Source: Symbiodinium natans
Taxonomy: Eukaryota > Sar > Dinophyceae > Suessiales > Symbiodiniaceae
DNA length: 48,721 nt
Assembly: GCA_905221605.1 (NCBI GenBank)
Contig: CAJNDS010002483.1
Location: 160,001 to 208,721, forward strand
Direction of reading: 5' to 3'
The notes under the pieces were generated by a model, which was given only the letters and a program-made list of their open reading frames with translations, ran no database searches and had not been told where the DNA came from. The position numbers were made by a program, and so were the translations under genes. Position 1 is the first letter of the stretch; each line of letters opens with the position of its first letter. Below are positions 29,641 through 43,562 of the stretch, piece after piece.

Positions 29641-30353
29641 GAAATTATTTAAACTATCGCGGCTCGATTTGGCCAAATTTTGCCGGGCAGCCTGCGGGCA
29701 AAATTTGGCCAAATCGGGCTGCTCTTCGTACGCCATGAGAAATGCGCGGCTCGATTTGGCCAAATTTTGCCCGGAGGCTGCCCGGCAAAATTTGGCCAAA
29801 TCGAGCCGCGCATTTCTCAGCGCGTACGACGAGCAGCCCGATTTGGCCAAATTTTGCCCGCAGACTTCCCGGCAAAATTTGGCCAAATCGAGCCGCGATA
29901 GTTTAAATAATTTCGGGCCTCCAGAAAGGCGCGGCTCGATTTGGCCAGATTTTGCCGGGCAGTCTGCGGGCAAAATTTGGCTGCTCGTCGAACGCGATGA
30001 GAGATGCGCGGCTCGATTTGGCCAAATTTTGCCGGGCAGCCTCCGGGCAAAATTTGGCCAAATCGAGCCGCGCCTTTCTGAAGGCCCGAAATTTTTAAAC
30101 TATCGCGGCTCGATTTGGCCAAATTTTGCCGGGCAGCTTCCGGGCAAAATTTGGCCAAATCGGGCTGCCCTTCGTATGCGATGAGAAATGCGTGGCTCGA
30201 TTTGGCCAAATTTTGCCCGGAGGCTGCCCGGCAAAATTTGGCCAAATTGAGCCGCGATAGTTTAAATAATTTCGGGCCTCCAGAAAGGCGCGGCTCGATT
30301 TGGCCAAATTTTGCCGGGCAGCCTCCGGGCAAAATTTGGCCAAATCGAGCTGG
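29641..30353. repeat. Nested palindrome block, copy 2
   Basis: Counterpart of 9,048-9,766. Near 29,980 one hairpin arm is truncated (GGCAAAATTTGGCTGCTCG), shortening that hairpin. Confidence 0.9.
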
Positions 30354-31075
30354 GGGGTGGGGTCTGGGGAATCCCCCCATTTGGAAATAAATGAATTGAT
30401 TGAATTAATTGAATTAATTGAATTAATTGAATTAATTCAATTAATTAAATTAATTCAATTAATTCCACCCCCCCTTTGGAAATAAATGAATTAATTGAAT
30501 TAATTGAATTAATTGAATTAATTGAATTAATTAAATTAATTCAATTAATTCCACCCCCCCTTTGGAAATAAATGAATTAATTGAATTAATTGAATTAATT
30601 GAATTAATTAATTAATTAATTAATTCAATTAATTCATTAATTCATTTATTTCCAAAGGGGGGGGAGGGGTGGGGGCTGGGGAATCCCCCCCATTTGGAAA
30701 TAAATGAATTAATTGAATTAATTGAATTAATCGAAATAATTCAACTAATTCAATTAATTCAATTATTCATTTATTTCCAAAGGGGAGGTGGAATTAATTG
30801 AATTAATTGAATTAATTCCAATTAATTCAATTAATTCAATTAATTCAATTAATTCAATTAATTCAATTAATTCAATTAATTCAATTAATTCAATTAATTC
30901 AATTAATTCAATTAATTCAATTAATTCAATTAATTCATTTATTTCCAAAGGGGGGGTTCAATTAATTCAATTAATTCAATTAATTCAATTAATTCAACTA
31001 ATTCAATTAATTCCACCCCCCCTTTGGAAATAAATGAATTAATTGAATTAATTCATTAAATTCATTAAATTCCAG
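30354..31075. repeat. Second AT-rich foldback array, copy 2
   Basis: Counterpart of 9,767-10,470 with one additional foldback unit near 30,480-30,560 and different 9-mer counts. Confidence 0.9.
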
Positions 31076-31137
31076 GGGGAAAGTGGAAATTAAGGAATTT
31101 AATGAATTAAATTCTGTCTGTGCAACCCTACAGGACC

Positions 31138-31246
31138 TAAAATAGGGTCTATTTGGAACATGGCTCTTGTGAATAAGTATACGTTTTGGGGCCTGTTTTC
31201 CTCTTGTAAATACGATTCCCAGCTTCCAAATAGACCCTATTTAAGC
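31138..31246. mobile_element. MITE-like element, internally deleted copy
   Basis: Same ends as 10,517-10,734 but only 109 bp. The interior between two TCCTCTT direct repeats is lost. The right end (31,217-31,246) is an exact 30-nt reverse complement of 2,820-2,849. Confidence 0.6.
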
Positions 31247-31250
31247 TGCA

Positions 31251-31299
31251 CACCCCCCCCCCCCCCCGCCACCCGCCCCCGCCCCCACCCCCCCCCACC
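31251..31299. repeat. C-rich tract, copy 2
   Basis: Counterpart of 10,739-10,789. Confidence 0.85.
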
Positions 31300-31759
31300 G
31301 GTTTAGGGTTTAGGGTTTAGGGTTTAAGGTAATCCCCTTAAGTTCTGAGCCTTAAACCCTAAACCCTGCACTCAACATCTTTGGGATATCAGGCTCTGGG
31401 TCACCTAACATAATGGAAGCCCTTCAAGAAACGTCTAGGGTTTATTAAGGGGTACCACGAGGGACCCCTAGAAGGGATGTAGTCCCTCTATACCTCACTA
31501 GCCCCGAAATGAGCCCTAAACCCTAAACCCTAAACCCTGAACCCTAAACCCTGAAACCCTAAAGAGCCCCCAAGGCCCCTTATAAGGGTGCCTCCTTTAG
31601 TCCGTTGAGCTTAGGGCTCGGGTTTAGGGCTTAGGGTTCGACACTCTTTGCACCCCTCTTTGCTAAAGCCACCTCAGCATGAACCCCCCAAACTTGGGAT
31701 GTTCCCCCTTTTTGCTACCTTAATGGGTTATAGTACCCCTTAATGGGGATTATAGTACC

Positions 31760-31808
31760 CCTCAATGGGGATTATAGTACCCCCTACGTACTATAATCCC
31801 TATTGAGG
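31760..31808. repeat. Perfect-stem hairpin, copy 2
   Basis: Identical to 11,250-11,298. Confidence 0.7.
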
Positions 31809-32138
31809 ACTGTTAGTATAGGGGGGGGGGGGGGGGCATCCCCACCCCAAACCCTAAGTCCACAGAAAACACCACCTGCGCCACCTGCGTCCCGGAATCA
31901 AAACAGCGCAGGCTCAGGGCTTGGGGTTTAGGGTTTAGGGTTTAAGGTTTAAGGTTTAGGGCTTTTGGGATCTGTCGCCCTAAACCCAGCTCGCAGACTG
32001 AGCCTCCTCCTTTCGCCGCTGATGCAACAGCTCCTCGTGTTCTTCCGGTTTCGGGTCTCCCTAAGCCCTAAATCCTGAGCCCCAAACCCCAAAAGCCAGG
32101 GTTTAGGGTTTAGGGTTTAGGGTTTAGGGTTTTGGGGG

Positions 32139-32674
32139 ATTCCATCTCTTGTAGGATGGCGCGAGTTGCTTCAATTGCCCGTCCGCTTGATGATTTTGCT
32201 GCGGAGGGCTGTTCGTGAGGTTGCATGACGAATCTAGCACGGCACCAGCTGGCTGGACCCCGTGGAAGATCATATACCAAAACCCCAAACCAAAGCCCCA
32301 AAACCCGAAAGCCCTAAACCTCTGTCATCTGATAACCCTCTCAAAAACCCGGCAATGCCTAGGTACTGACCTTGTGCTAAGAAACTAAAACCCTAAGCTG
32401 TTTGGCCCTAAACCCTGAACCCTAAACTCAGCAAAGCGACCAGAGTCTGTGCGTCCGGGGCGATTTCAAGCTTTTAAGTGTTAGGATTTAGGTTTTGGAC
32501 AAAGGGTTTCGGGTTCAGGGGTCCAGGGGTTTCGGGTTCGAGGATTCTAGGGTTATCGCTTATATAGGGTTTAGCCGGATTAGGGAAGGGGTTTAGCCTT
32601 TGAGGTTAGAGGGTTGAGTGAAACTGCAACGTGTACCAACGCACTTGCAGCACATCCGTTGAATAGCAAGACCC
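32139..32674. repeat. Segmental duplicate A member 1, copy 2
   Basis: Counterpart of 11,630-12,165, including the WCRARFVMQPHEQ-type fragment on the minus strand (32,141-32,269). Confidence 0.8.
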
Positions 32675-32764
32675 GAAACCCTAAACCCTGAACCCTAAAC
32701 CCTAAACCCTAAAACTCTAAACCCTAAACCCTAAAACCCTAAACCCGAAAGACCTTGAACACGA

Positions 32765-33130
32765 CTTGGAGGTTCATGGGTACTTCGAACCCCAACTATT
32801 TGGAGGTTCATGGGTACTTATAACCCCAGTTATGAGTCTACTTATAACCTACTTAGGTGACTTACTGTGGATGGAGGAAATCTTGCACCACTTTTGCAAG
32901 GCCGGCCTGTGGCAAGGGATTTTGTTCAGTCAGTCTCCAGAAGTAGGCGCAGCCTCTAGCAACAAGGTCACAGGCTGTTGCAGACAGTGGAGAAGGTATA
33001 TAGCGGATTCCGTCATTCCGGCTCAAGAGGCTTCTGCTCCCAAGGTCACAGGCGGTGCAAGATTTCCTCCATCCACCGTAGGGGGCTTATAAGTACAGAG
33101 TGGGGTTACAAGTACCTGTGAACCTCCAAG
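32765..33130. mobile_element. Foldback element with nested inverted repeats, copy 2
   Basis: Counterpart of 12,256-12,621 with no visible change. Confidence 0.55.
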
Positions 33131-33713
33131 TATGATTGTAAGTCTACTTAGAACCTACTTAGAGGACCTAGGGGGGCAATATGTTTATTTTTTTGGGGGG
33201 GGGTTCTTTATTAAGCAATTAGTAAGTTAGCTGGTCGACCTCTCACCCCGCTCTTGAGATACGTGGTTTCGTTAAAGCTCTGGAACTTCTCGGACGCCTT
33301 AGAGAACCCTAAACCCAACCCGGAGCTCTGAACTCTGAACCCTGGACCCTAAACCCTAAACCCCTAAACCCTAAACCCCGAAACCCCAAACCCCTGAACC
33401 CCTAAACCCCGAAACCCTAACCCGAAACCCGAAACCCGAAACCCGAAACCCTAAACCCTAAACCCTAAACCCTAAACCCTAAACCCTAAACCCCTAAACC
33501 CAGCTCCCAGTCTCCTCCTCCTCCTCCTTTCGTCGCCGCTGATAGAACCGCTCCTCATGCTTTGGGCTCCAGGTACCGGGTTTCGGCTGCTTAACCTGGG
33601 GCTCCATGTACCTACTATGTCTGGGGGGGGGGGGGGTTAGTATGTACCCTCTATTTCGAGGTTTCTAGCCCCAAACCCTAAACCCTCTCTTACTATGTAT
33701 ATTTAAACCCTAA

Positions 33714-34856
33714 TGACCTTCGTGGGCATGTGGTTTTTTTTTCTGGGCCCTAAACCCTGACCCCCTTCGTGGGCAAATGGTTTTTTTCCTGGGCCGTGCC
33801 TCCAAAAACACCCCAAATGAGGGGGACCCCAGGATCGGCCCGGGCCCCAGTTCAAAATGCGATTTTTTAGTACTGAAATCGACGCTTCTGGGTGGGCTCT
33901 CGTTTTCTGGATTTTTGATCAAAACCGAGCCTTTGGGCCCTAAACCCTGACCCCCTTCGTGGGCAAATGGTTTTTTTCCACCCGGGGCGGCCCTAAACCC
34001 TGACCCCCTTCGTGGGCAAATGGTTTTTTTCCACCCGGGGGGGCCCTAAACCCTGACCCCCTTCGTGGGCAAATGGTTTTTTTCCACCGGGGGGGGCCCT
34101 GAACCCTGACCCCCTTCGTGGGCAAATGGTTTTTTTCCACCCGGGGGGGGCCCTAAACCCTGACCCCCTTCGTGGGCGAATGGTTTTTTCCACCCGGGGG
34201 GGCCCTAAACCCTGACCCCCTTCGTGGGCAAATGGTTTTTTTCCACCCGGGGGGGCCCTAAACCCTGACCCCCTTCGTGGCCAATTGTTTTTTTTTCACC
34301 CGGGGGGGGCCTAAACCCTGACCCCCTTCGTGGGCAAATGGTTTTTTTCCACCCGGGGGGGGCCTAAACCCTGACCCCCTTCGTGGGCAGATGGTTTTTT
34401 TCCACCCGGGGGGGCCCTAAACCCTGACCCCCTTCGTGGGCAGGGGGGGCCCTAAACCCTGACCCCCTTCGTGGGCAAATGGTTTTTTTCCACCCGGGGG
34501 GAAACCCTGACCCCCTTCGTGGGCAAATGGTTTTTTTCCACCCGGGGGGGGCCCTAACCCTGACCCCCTTCGTGGGCAAATGTTTTTGTTCCACCCGGAA
34601 GGGCCCTAAACCCTGACCCCCTTCGTGGGCAAATGGTTTTTTTCCACCCGGGGGGGGCCCTAAACCCTGACCCCCTTCGTGGGCAAATGGTTTTTTTCCA
34701 CCCGGGGGGGCCCTAAACCCTGACCCCCTTCGTGGGCAAATGGTTTTTTTCCACCCGGGGGGGCCCTAAACCCTGACCCCCTTCGTCGTTAGGTTTTGGG
34801 TGAGGCCCTAAACCCTGACCCCCTTCGTCGGCAAATGGTTTTTTCCACCCGGGGTA
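33714..34856 (+). repeat. 53-bp heptamer-bearing satellite, copy 2
   Basis: Counterpart of 13,205-14,357 with reordered monomer variants (for example a truncated unit near 34,441). Confidence 0.95.
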
Positions 34857-35323
34857 GACAAGGGTTTAGGGCTCTTAGGGTTTGGGGCATAGGGATTAGG
34901 GCTGTAGGACTTGGGACATAGGGTTTAGCATTCTTGGGGTTTGGGGCATAGGGTTTAGGATTTGGGGCATACGATTTAGGGTCTATTGTGAGTTTTGGAC
35001 CAACTAGACTTTGAGCATTAAGCCTACCGGGAAAGTATTGGTTGAACTTTATATTCTCTCAATGTTATGGGTTTCTTGGGTGGGTGGGATTTTTTTCCGA
35101 CGCTTGACAAGCTGCTTGACTAGTGAATGCTTGGACTTGAGATGCTGAACCCTAAACCCTAAACCCTAAACCCTAAACCCTGAACCCTGAACCCTAAGCC
35201 CTAAACCCTAACCCACTAATTTGTAGGGTTTGGGAGTCACAGGAGACCCTGAACCGGTTGCAGGAGGTCCGTAGGGGCTTGGGAGCTCTCAAGGTTTGGC
35301 AGTTGAGGGGTTCGGAGTTCGGG

Positions 35324-35459
35324 GGTTTAGGGTTTAGGGTGCGGGTTTAGGGTTTAGGGTTTAGGGTTTAGGGTTTAGGGTTTAGGGTTTAGGGTTTAGG
35401 GTTTAGGGTTTAGGGTTTAGGGTTTAGGGTTTAGGGTTTAGGGTTTAGGGCTTAGGGAT
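35324..35459 (+). repeat. TTTAGGG array, copy 2
   Basis: Counterpart of 14,825-14,960; same length. Confidence 0.95.
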
Positions 35460-35715
35460 TAGGGTTTAGGTTTTAGGGTTCGAGGGGGTTTATAGTCTTC
35501 AGGCTTGAAGGTTCGGGTGTTGAGGTGCTTCAAGTTTAGGGGCTGAATTCGGGTCATTAAGGTTTAAGAGCTTGGGCGGTTGCTGGTTCAGGCCTTCATG
35601 GGCTTCAGGTTTGGGAATTCAAGGGTTCAGGGTTGTCTTGGGCGTGCACTTGCTGCATGCTTTAGGGGCTAGTGCTTAGGGTTTAGGGATCTAGGGTTAC
35701 AGCCAGGGCCGTCGG

Positions 35716-36264
35716 GCGGGGATTCCATCTCTTGTAGGAGGGCGCGAGATGCTTCAATTGCCTGCTTGATGATCTTGCTGCAGAGGGCTCTCTGTTCATG
35801 AGGTTGCATGACGAATCTAGCACGGCACCAGCTGGCTGGACCCCATGCCAAAACCCCAAACCAAAGACCTAAAGTAGCCAACGTGTCTCAACTCCCCCAA
35901 ACCCCGAAAACCCTAAACCTCTATCATCTGATAACCCTCGCAAAAACCCGGTAATACCGTAATACCGAGGTAGTGACCTGGTGCTAAGGAACTAGAACCC
36001 CTTTTGGCCCTAAACCCTAACCCTAAATTCAGCTAAGCGACCAGCGTCTCTGCATCCTGGGCGATTGCAAGCTTTTAAGTGTTAGAATATAGAATTGGGA
36101 TGTAGGGTTTCAGGTGTACAAATCCAGGGGTTTCGTTTTAGAGGGTTTCTAGGGTTGTGGGTTATATAGGGTTTAGCCGGATATGGGGGTTCAGCCGTTG
36201 GGGTTCGAGGGTTGAGTGGAACTGCAACGTGTACACACACTTGCAGCACATCCCCTGAATGCCA
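35716..36264. repeat. Segmental duplicate A member 2, copy 2
   Basis: Counterpart of 15,217-15,765, including the minus-strand coding-like fragment at 35,721-35,844. Confidence 0.8.
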
Positions 36265-37331
36265 ATTCCAGGTCGACTGCTTTGGCGAACTCAGAACAGA
36301 GGATGTAGGGTTTAGGGTTTCGGGTTCACCCTAACCCCGAAGCCCCACACAAACGCAGGGTCTTGAGGGGTTGTGCAGACTACAAGTCAACACGAGCTGG
36401 CACCACATGTCAATGTTTATGAAGGGTCCCTACACGGTTTAGGGTCAAACTTTGGGCTTTCCTAAACCCCAAACCCCAAACCCTCAACCCTCAACCCTAA
36501 ACCCTAAACCCTAAGCGTATGCATACGGAACAGGGGCAGCTGAGCAGAGGATTTAGCTGGCAGGCCTCTCCCCCTTCCGAACGGTTTTGCTGCAAAGCTC
36601 TGGAGCTGCTCGGAAGCCCTAAACCCTAAACCCTGAACCCTAAACCCTAAACCCTAAACCCTAAACCGCTGCTCGGAAGCCCTAAACAGGCCTGAACCCT
36701 AGACGGGAGCGTTAGACCAGCAAAACCTTCGCATAGTTTAGGGTTTAGGGTTTAGGGTTTAGGGTTCAGGGTTCAGGGTTTAGGGTTTAGGGTTTAGGGT
36801 TTAGGGTTTAGGGTTTAGGGTTTAGGGTTTAGGGTTTAGGGTTTAGGCTCTAGGGTTGGTTTAGGGTTTGACCCAAAATGAGAAGCAACTTCATGCCTGA
36901 AATATGGAGCTGTAGCACAGTGTTATTGAAAATCTACTTGCGATTCAAGGACTTCCTCTTGGTTTCAGGGTTTCGGGTCTATCTTCGGGTATAGTTACGT
37001 GGTCCCTTAGTATGGGACCCCTTGTAGACCCTTACATACCTGACACAAGCCTAGGGCCCATATCATACTTCAGAACCCTTTAAAGAAGGTAAGGGACCAT
37101 ACGAAGGGCCCGGTAAAGTACCCTTAGAGTTTAGGGCTTGGGACACCCCAAATTCTCCATGTCTCCGAGTCGTCTGGAGCAGGCGCTTTCTCAAGCTCCT
37201 AACACTGCGGACGGGTTCCGGGTGGTTAGGCATACCCGCGTAATGCCATCCTATGGGAAAAGTTTACTTGTTGACGTTTCCGGGAAGCTCGGAACCCCTA
37301 ACCCTGAGGGGTTTACTCTAGGCGTTAGAGC

Positions 37332-37333
<2 letters not shown>

Positions 37334-37368
<35 letters not shown>
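37334..37368. repeat. 35-nt G tract
   Basis: Counterpart of the 20-nt tract at 16,835-16,854. Confidence 0.95.
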
Positions 37369-37369
<1 letters not shown>

Positions 37370-38232
37370 GGAAGGATTTCAGAGTGTAAAGGTTTCGGTT
37401 TCGGGTTGGAGGGTCCCTTACGGCAACGATCACGCCGTAAAGGCCGGTCATACCCAACCTAACACCTCCACTCTCGACCCTAACCCCTCAACCCTAAATC
37501 CTAAACCCTAAACCCCCCCCCATGTGGCCTTTGCAGCAGTCTTCACCCGCTTCGAGGCCGGTAGAGCAGCAGACTCCGCAGAGGCTCAGGGCTTTGTAAG
37601 GGGTTAGGGTATAGGGTTTCGCGCACTTAGTTGCTGAGTCCATAAGCCCCCAAATAGTGTACACTTTCAGTTCTATAGCGGATGATTCTGATAGTATCCC
37701 AAAAAGTGTAAAGTGTGCTCACGCAGCTATTGAGTGTACTATCGAGGTACTAGGGTTCATACAGGCTGGCAAGGCCATGGAGCGGCATACTCCGCAAGGT
37801 TAGAAACGGTTTCACATTTGTGCAACGAGTTGAAGCCTCCAAAGTCATTGGCCCAACCTAACAACACCAGTAGAAACAACATCCATGATGGTGATAATCC
37901 CCCCCCCCCCCCCCCAATTGTGCATGTTACTAACGTCAAATAGGAAGAGGTACGTCCCAGAGAGCCCCAAACCCCTTATTCAAGGCATTTACCTTAAACT
38001 ATGAAGGGATCCCTAGTATGATTTACTAGACCCAGGCATAACCAAGGAATCACCAGGGTGCCCTTTTTGTTTTAAACAAGGGAATAAGGGCCTGCCCTTC
38101 GTTTAAAATGCTCTAAACTCCTCCCTTTTAAACTCCAGCATGAGCCCGTGGAGCGTTTGGTTTAGGGTGCAGGGTTTAGGGTTTAGGGTTTAGGGTTTAG
38201 GGTTTAGGGTTTAGGGTTTAGGGTTTAGGGTT

Positions 38233-38402
38233 TAGTAGCAATAGCAATAGCAATGACCATAGCAATAGCAATAGCGCTGGCAAATGCAGCATTCATAGCA
38301 CTAGCGCTAGCACTAGCAGTAGCAGTGGCAAGGGCAAAAGCAATAGCAATAGCAGTAGCAGCAGTAGCAGTAGCAATAGCAATAGCAATAACCATCATCG
38401 AA
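38233..38402 (+). repeat. AGCAAT-type microsatellite, copy 2
   Basis: Counterpart of 17,719-17,888, apparently identical. Confidence 0.85.
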
Positions 38403-38661
38403 GCAATACTCGTCATAACTTAGTATAGCAATAACACTCCTGAAGGCAATCAGAAAATTGTAATAGTAACACGTGGGAAAAACACAAGCTCGAAGAAATT
38501 TTGTAAAGATGCGGTAATTAGGGAGTAATACTAGAACTTCGCCCAACTGGCGTGGAAATGCGTCTTCCATTCGGGTTTACAAGTGGACCAACCCAATGCA
38601 GAAAGCTGGGTTTTCTGAATATTTGGGCCCGCCAGAGCTCAGATCCTTGGACCCTGACACC

Positions 38662-38865
38662 GTAAACCCTAAACCCTAAACCGTAAACCCTAAACCCTAA
38701 ACCCTGAACCCTAAACCCTAAACCCTGAACCCTGAACCCTAAACCCTAACCCTGAACCCTAAACCCTAAACCCTAAACCCTAAACCCTAAACCCTAAACC
38801 CTAAACCCTAAACCCTAAACCCTAAACCCTAAACCCTAAACCCTAAACCCGCACCCTAAACCCTA
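38662..38865 (-). repeat. CCCTAAA array, copy 2
   Basis: Counterpart of 18,148-18,351. Confidence 0.95.
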
Positions 38866-39199
38866 AACCCCCGAGGATGGTTTCCTACCCGGAAACCTGG
38901 GTTCGTGAGGGGTTTAGGGTTTAGGGCTTAGGGTTTAGGGATTAGGGTTTAGGGTCTCTTGACGAGTTGAAGGGATGGCGAACGGCTTTGTCTAAGGCAC
39001 GGGCTCTTCAGGAGTTAAAGGGGTGACAACTTCTTTACAAGGTTGATGGCGTGGAGTGGATGGTCTAAGAATCCTAAACCCCAAACCCTAAACCCTAAAT
39101 CCTAAATCCTAAATCCTATGATGCCTGAACCCCGAAAATCTGGGACTTGGGTTCAGGATGTCAGGATTTAGGGTTTAGGGTTTAGGATTTAGGGTTTAG

Positions 39200-39309
39200 G
39201 GTTGTCCTCCACTTCCTTCTCGTTGGTGCTCGCCTGGCCCTTGACCTCCTCGGTGACCTCTGCAAATATCACCCATGCTTCACAGGGTGTGGGATGCAAC
39301 CTCCTGAAG
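39200..39309 (-). pseudogene. Coding-like island, copy 2
   Basis: Counterpart of 18,686-18,795 (AEVTEEVKG). Confidence 0.4.
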
Positions 39310-42300
39310 TCCTGAAAGCCCGAAACCCGAAACCCGAAACCCTAAACCCTAAACCCTGAACCCTGAACCCTGAAACCCTAAGCCGGCCTCAATCGTAGTC
39401 CTATTTAAGGCTCAAACCTCCCCAAACCGGTAGCAATGAAGAGGAAGTGGAACTTGCCGCATGCGCTCCAAAACAACGCATCTACCCTCCTTCGTTGCCA
39501 GATGCTACATCAACTCATAAGAAACCGTGTTTGGGAAAAACTGGTTGGGAGTAGATCCGATGGGAAAACCTTCCGCTCACACCCAAACTGCCAGAAATCC
39601 CTAAACCCTAAACCCTAAACCCTAAACCCTAAACCCTAAACCCTAAACCCTAAACCCTGAACCCTACACTCCTAAACCCTAGACCCTTCATGCCATGGGC
39701 TCGCCGCAGTTCGGGCCCTAAACCCTAAACCCTAAACCCTAAACCCTAAACCCTAAACCCTAAACCCTAAACCCTAAACCCTAAACCCTAAACCCTAAAC
39801 CCTAGACCCCAAACCCTAACCCTAAACCCTAATCCCCTGAGTAGCCTTGCGGAACTTGGATGGGCGATCGTGCGCCGGCTTGACCGATAGCACCGTCACC
39901 TCAGGGCTCGTACACCCCTAAACCCGAAACCCTAAACCCTAAACCCTAAACCCCTGAGTAGTTTAGGGCTTCTTTAAGAAACTAAAGGAAGGGCCTCTCT
40001 TCAAGGCACCCGGGGGGGGGGGGGTTATGTAGGGCGCAATCTTGGGGCTACCTAGGTCTGTAGGGATTTTACTGCGGCGGGTTTACGTTTCGAGGTTCAG
40101 GGTTTAGGGTTTAGGGTTTATGCTATATTATGGTATGTTGTCTACGCATATATGTATATATTTATACTTATATAAGATACTTGTTGATATTCATGTTTAT
40201 CTGTGTACATGTATATAGGGGATATGTAACGTAGTAGGATGAAGGGTTCCTTTTCGGGTCCGGGACGTAGGCTGTGTTGCAAAACCGTCCTACGCCCTAA
40301 AGCCAGCCATACCCTCAACTTTGGGGGGGGTCGGGTTTACGACATTAAGGACTGTGGCTTCATGAGGGGCTACTTTCGGAAGAAAGGCTAATGGCAACCA
40401 TGGGACTGTCGCAAAATGTCCTTCCCGAAGCCTTTTTACCCTGGACAGAAAAACGCAAAACCTCGAAAAAACCCATACGAAACCATCCCCGTTAGTGAAC
40501 CCGCTGGGTAAACCCTAAGCCCTCAACCCGAAACCCTAAACCCCATCACGCTTATCGCGACCTCTGCACCTGTGGGGCCGAATACCTGTAAACCCGAAGG
40601 CCCAACTTTTTACACCCAAAGCCCACACTCTAAACATGAACATCGCTTGCCGGATTTGGGTATAAATCGCGAAATGAAGCCTTAAGCCGGAGAAACCTTC
40701 AATGAGGCCGAGAAACCCTAAGCCTAGAACCGCCTAAACCCTAAACCCTAAACCCCAAACCCCCAACCCCAAACCCTAAACTCTAAAGCCTAAACCCCTA
40801 ACCCCAAACCCTAAACCCTAAACCCTAAACCCTAAACCCTAAGCTGAGCCTCCTCCTCCGCTCTCTCCGAGGCTGCGAGGGTGGCTTTCGCTGCAGCGGC
40901 CGCCTTGGCTTCGGCTGAAGCCTGCAGGGTGGCAAGGGTTTAGGGTTTAGGGTTTAGGGTTTAGGGTTTAGGGTTTAGGGTTTAGGGTTTAGGGTTTAGG
41001 GTTTGAGGTTTGAGGTTTGGGGTTTGGGGTTTGGGGTTTGGGGTTTGGGGCTTAGGGTTTACGACTTAGATTTGCTAGGCGGGCCATCCTGTGACAATGC
41101 CCTAAATTCTCCCTTTCTTGTTTTTTGGGTCTAGGGTTTGGGGTTTAGGGTTTAGGTCAATTTTGAACAATCGGCCATTGGCCACCAATCGTGTTTAGAT
41201 TTCGGGCCCAACTGGGCTAGGGTTCGGGGCCACTAAACCCAAAACCCAAAGCCCTAAACCCCAAACCCTAAACCCGAACCCTAAAACCCTAAAACCCCAA
41301 ACCGTGAAAACCGCAAACGCTGCTCCCCGTAAACCCTGAAGCTCCCAAGTACGCCCTAAGGGTTTAGGGTTTAGGGTTTAGGGTTTAGGGTTTAGGGTTT
41401 AGGGTTTAGGGTCTAGGGCCCAAACCCGAACTCCAAACCCCTGCATCCCTCAATCTTGGTGAACCCAAAATCCCTACAGGGTTTTCGGATGTGGTAAAGG
41501 CTCACCCGCTAAAAACTACAAACCCCAAACCCTAAAACTACAAACCCTAAGGCCTAAGCCCTAAGCCCTAAGCCCTAAGCCCTATGTCCTAAACCCTACA
41601 CCCCAAACCCTTAACCCTAAACCCTAAACCCTAAACCCTAAACCCTAAACCCTAAACCCTAAACCAACCTTGCCCGTCTGCAGGGTGGACATGGACTTCG
41701 GCGCAGGCTGCGGAGTCGCCGCGCCGGCGATGGCACCTCTAAGGTTTAGGTTTAGGGTTTAGGGTTTAGGGCTTAGGGTTTAGGGTTTAGGGTCCAAGGT
41801 TTTTGGGTTTGTATAGCATCCGAAGTATGGGCCGTCAATTCAATTAGGGTCCCCCTGTTGAGGTTTAGGGTTCAGGGTTTAGAGTTTACGGTTTACGGTT
41901 TAGGGTTTAGGGTTTCGGGTTTAGGGTGGGTTTAAGGGCATCCGAAGTCAAAGTATGGCCCCTGAATTAGGGTCCCCGGTTTAGGGTTTAGGGTTTGGGG
42001 TTTAGGGTTTAGGGTAATGCAGGCCCATACTTCGGATCCCTGTAAATCCCTTTGAGCAAGGGTAAGCGACCATGCTAAGGGCCCGGGGTTCCAACGCTAG
42101 AATATATGTGGGGTTTTGGGCTTTCGGGTTTAGGGTTTAGGGTTTAGGGTTTGGGGTTTGACGTTTTGGGTTGGGGTTTGGGGTTTTAACGTTTGGGTTT
42201 GAATTTGCGGCGTCGGGTGTGGGGTTCAGGGTTGAAGTTTTGGGGTTTGTGGTTGTGGGCTTGGTTTTAGGGTTTAGAGTGTGGATTTCTGGGTGTGAAA

Positions 42301-42701
42301 GTAACCCTAAACCCTAAACCCTAAACCCTAAACGCTAAACCCTAAACCCTGAACCCGAAAAGGGCTTAGACAGGGGCTTCCTCAACCCCAGGAGACCTAA
42401 GCCGTGTAAGATCCCAACCCGAAACACAAAACATCACTTGAGCTGTGATAAACCCTAACAAATCAAACCCTAAACCCTAAACCCTAAACCCTAAACCCTA
42501 AACCCTAAACCCTAAACCCTAAACCCTAAACCCTAAACCCTAAACCCTAAACCCTAAACCCTAAACCCTAAACCCTAAACCGACTCTGGCCCCTGCAACA
42601 GCTTCGAGCCATCGCGTGTGCACGAAAATCTGCGCAAACCTACACGAAGAACAAACACACTAGCGCCCTACTATGTCGAGGCAAAACCTATGCGAACCAG
42701 C

Positions 42702-42732
<31 letters not shown>

Positions 42733-42741
42733 AAAAAAAAA

Positions 42742-42862
42742 CGCCCTCAACCATGAATGGGGCCATCTTCGCTGATCGCGAGAGAAGCTGGGGGCGGAAC
42801 CAGCAGTGGTCGTTTCGGGCTCCACATCCACAATGGTGTTCAAATCCTGGCGGCACGAAGGG
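42742..42862 (-). pseudogene. VDVEP island member 1, copy 2
   Basis: Counterpart of 22,228-22,345. Confidence 0.5.
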
Positions 42863-43464
42863 AGAGTGCTCTACAAGACCTTGCGTGTTCATAGGGTGGG
42901 TTGAGGGTGTCTGGAGTTTAGAGTTGAAAGTCAAACCCATGAATCCAAGCCCTGCACCCTATAAAACCCCACAGTCCTGAACTGAAGCTTCGACCCGCTT
43001 GAGGTTGTGTTACGCTAAACCCTAAACCCTAAACCCTAAACCCTCAACCCGAAACCCTAACCGCTTAGGGCTTCTTTCGCAGAAGGCATTGCCCCAGGAC
43101 CCACATGCCTTGCCGCTTCGCAGAACCGATTTGGGCGCAGTTGCCGGAGCCGGAGCCAACGCCAAACCTTGTACTGTGGGCTTAGGGCTCAGGGTTCAGG
43201 GCTGTACCCTAAACTTCCCTCTGAAACTAAACCCGTTACCGCGTACCCTGCACCGGAACCCTAATTCCGCGTCCCTCGGCCCGAAAAACTAAACCTCATG
43301 CCTCCCTGCATAAATCCCAAACCCCGGAGGAAGGCCCAGACTCTGCGTGTTTAGGGTCGTCGCCTGACATGGTTCTTGATCGCATGCTCCAATAGGAATT
43401 TCCATAGCATAAGGCAGGCTATCACATGTCAAGCTAAACCCTAAACCCTAAACCCTAAACCCTA

Positions 43465-43562
43465 AATACTCAAGGTCATGATCTTCGCTGAAGCTGGGGG
43501 AGGAGCCAGCCCGGGTCGCCTTAGGCTCCACATCCACGGCGGAGACCACGTCCTGGCTGCAC
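43465..43562 (-). pseudogene. VDVEP island member 2, copy 2
   Basis: Counterpart of 22,948-23,045. Confidence 0.5.
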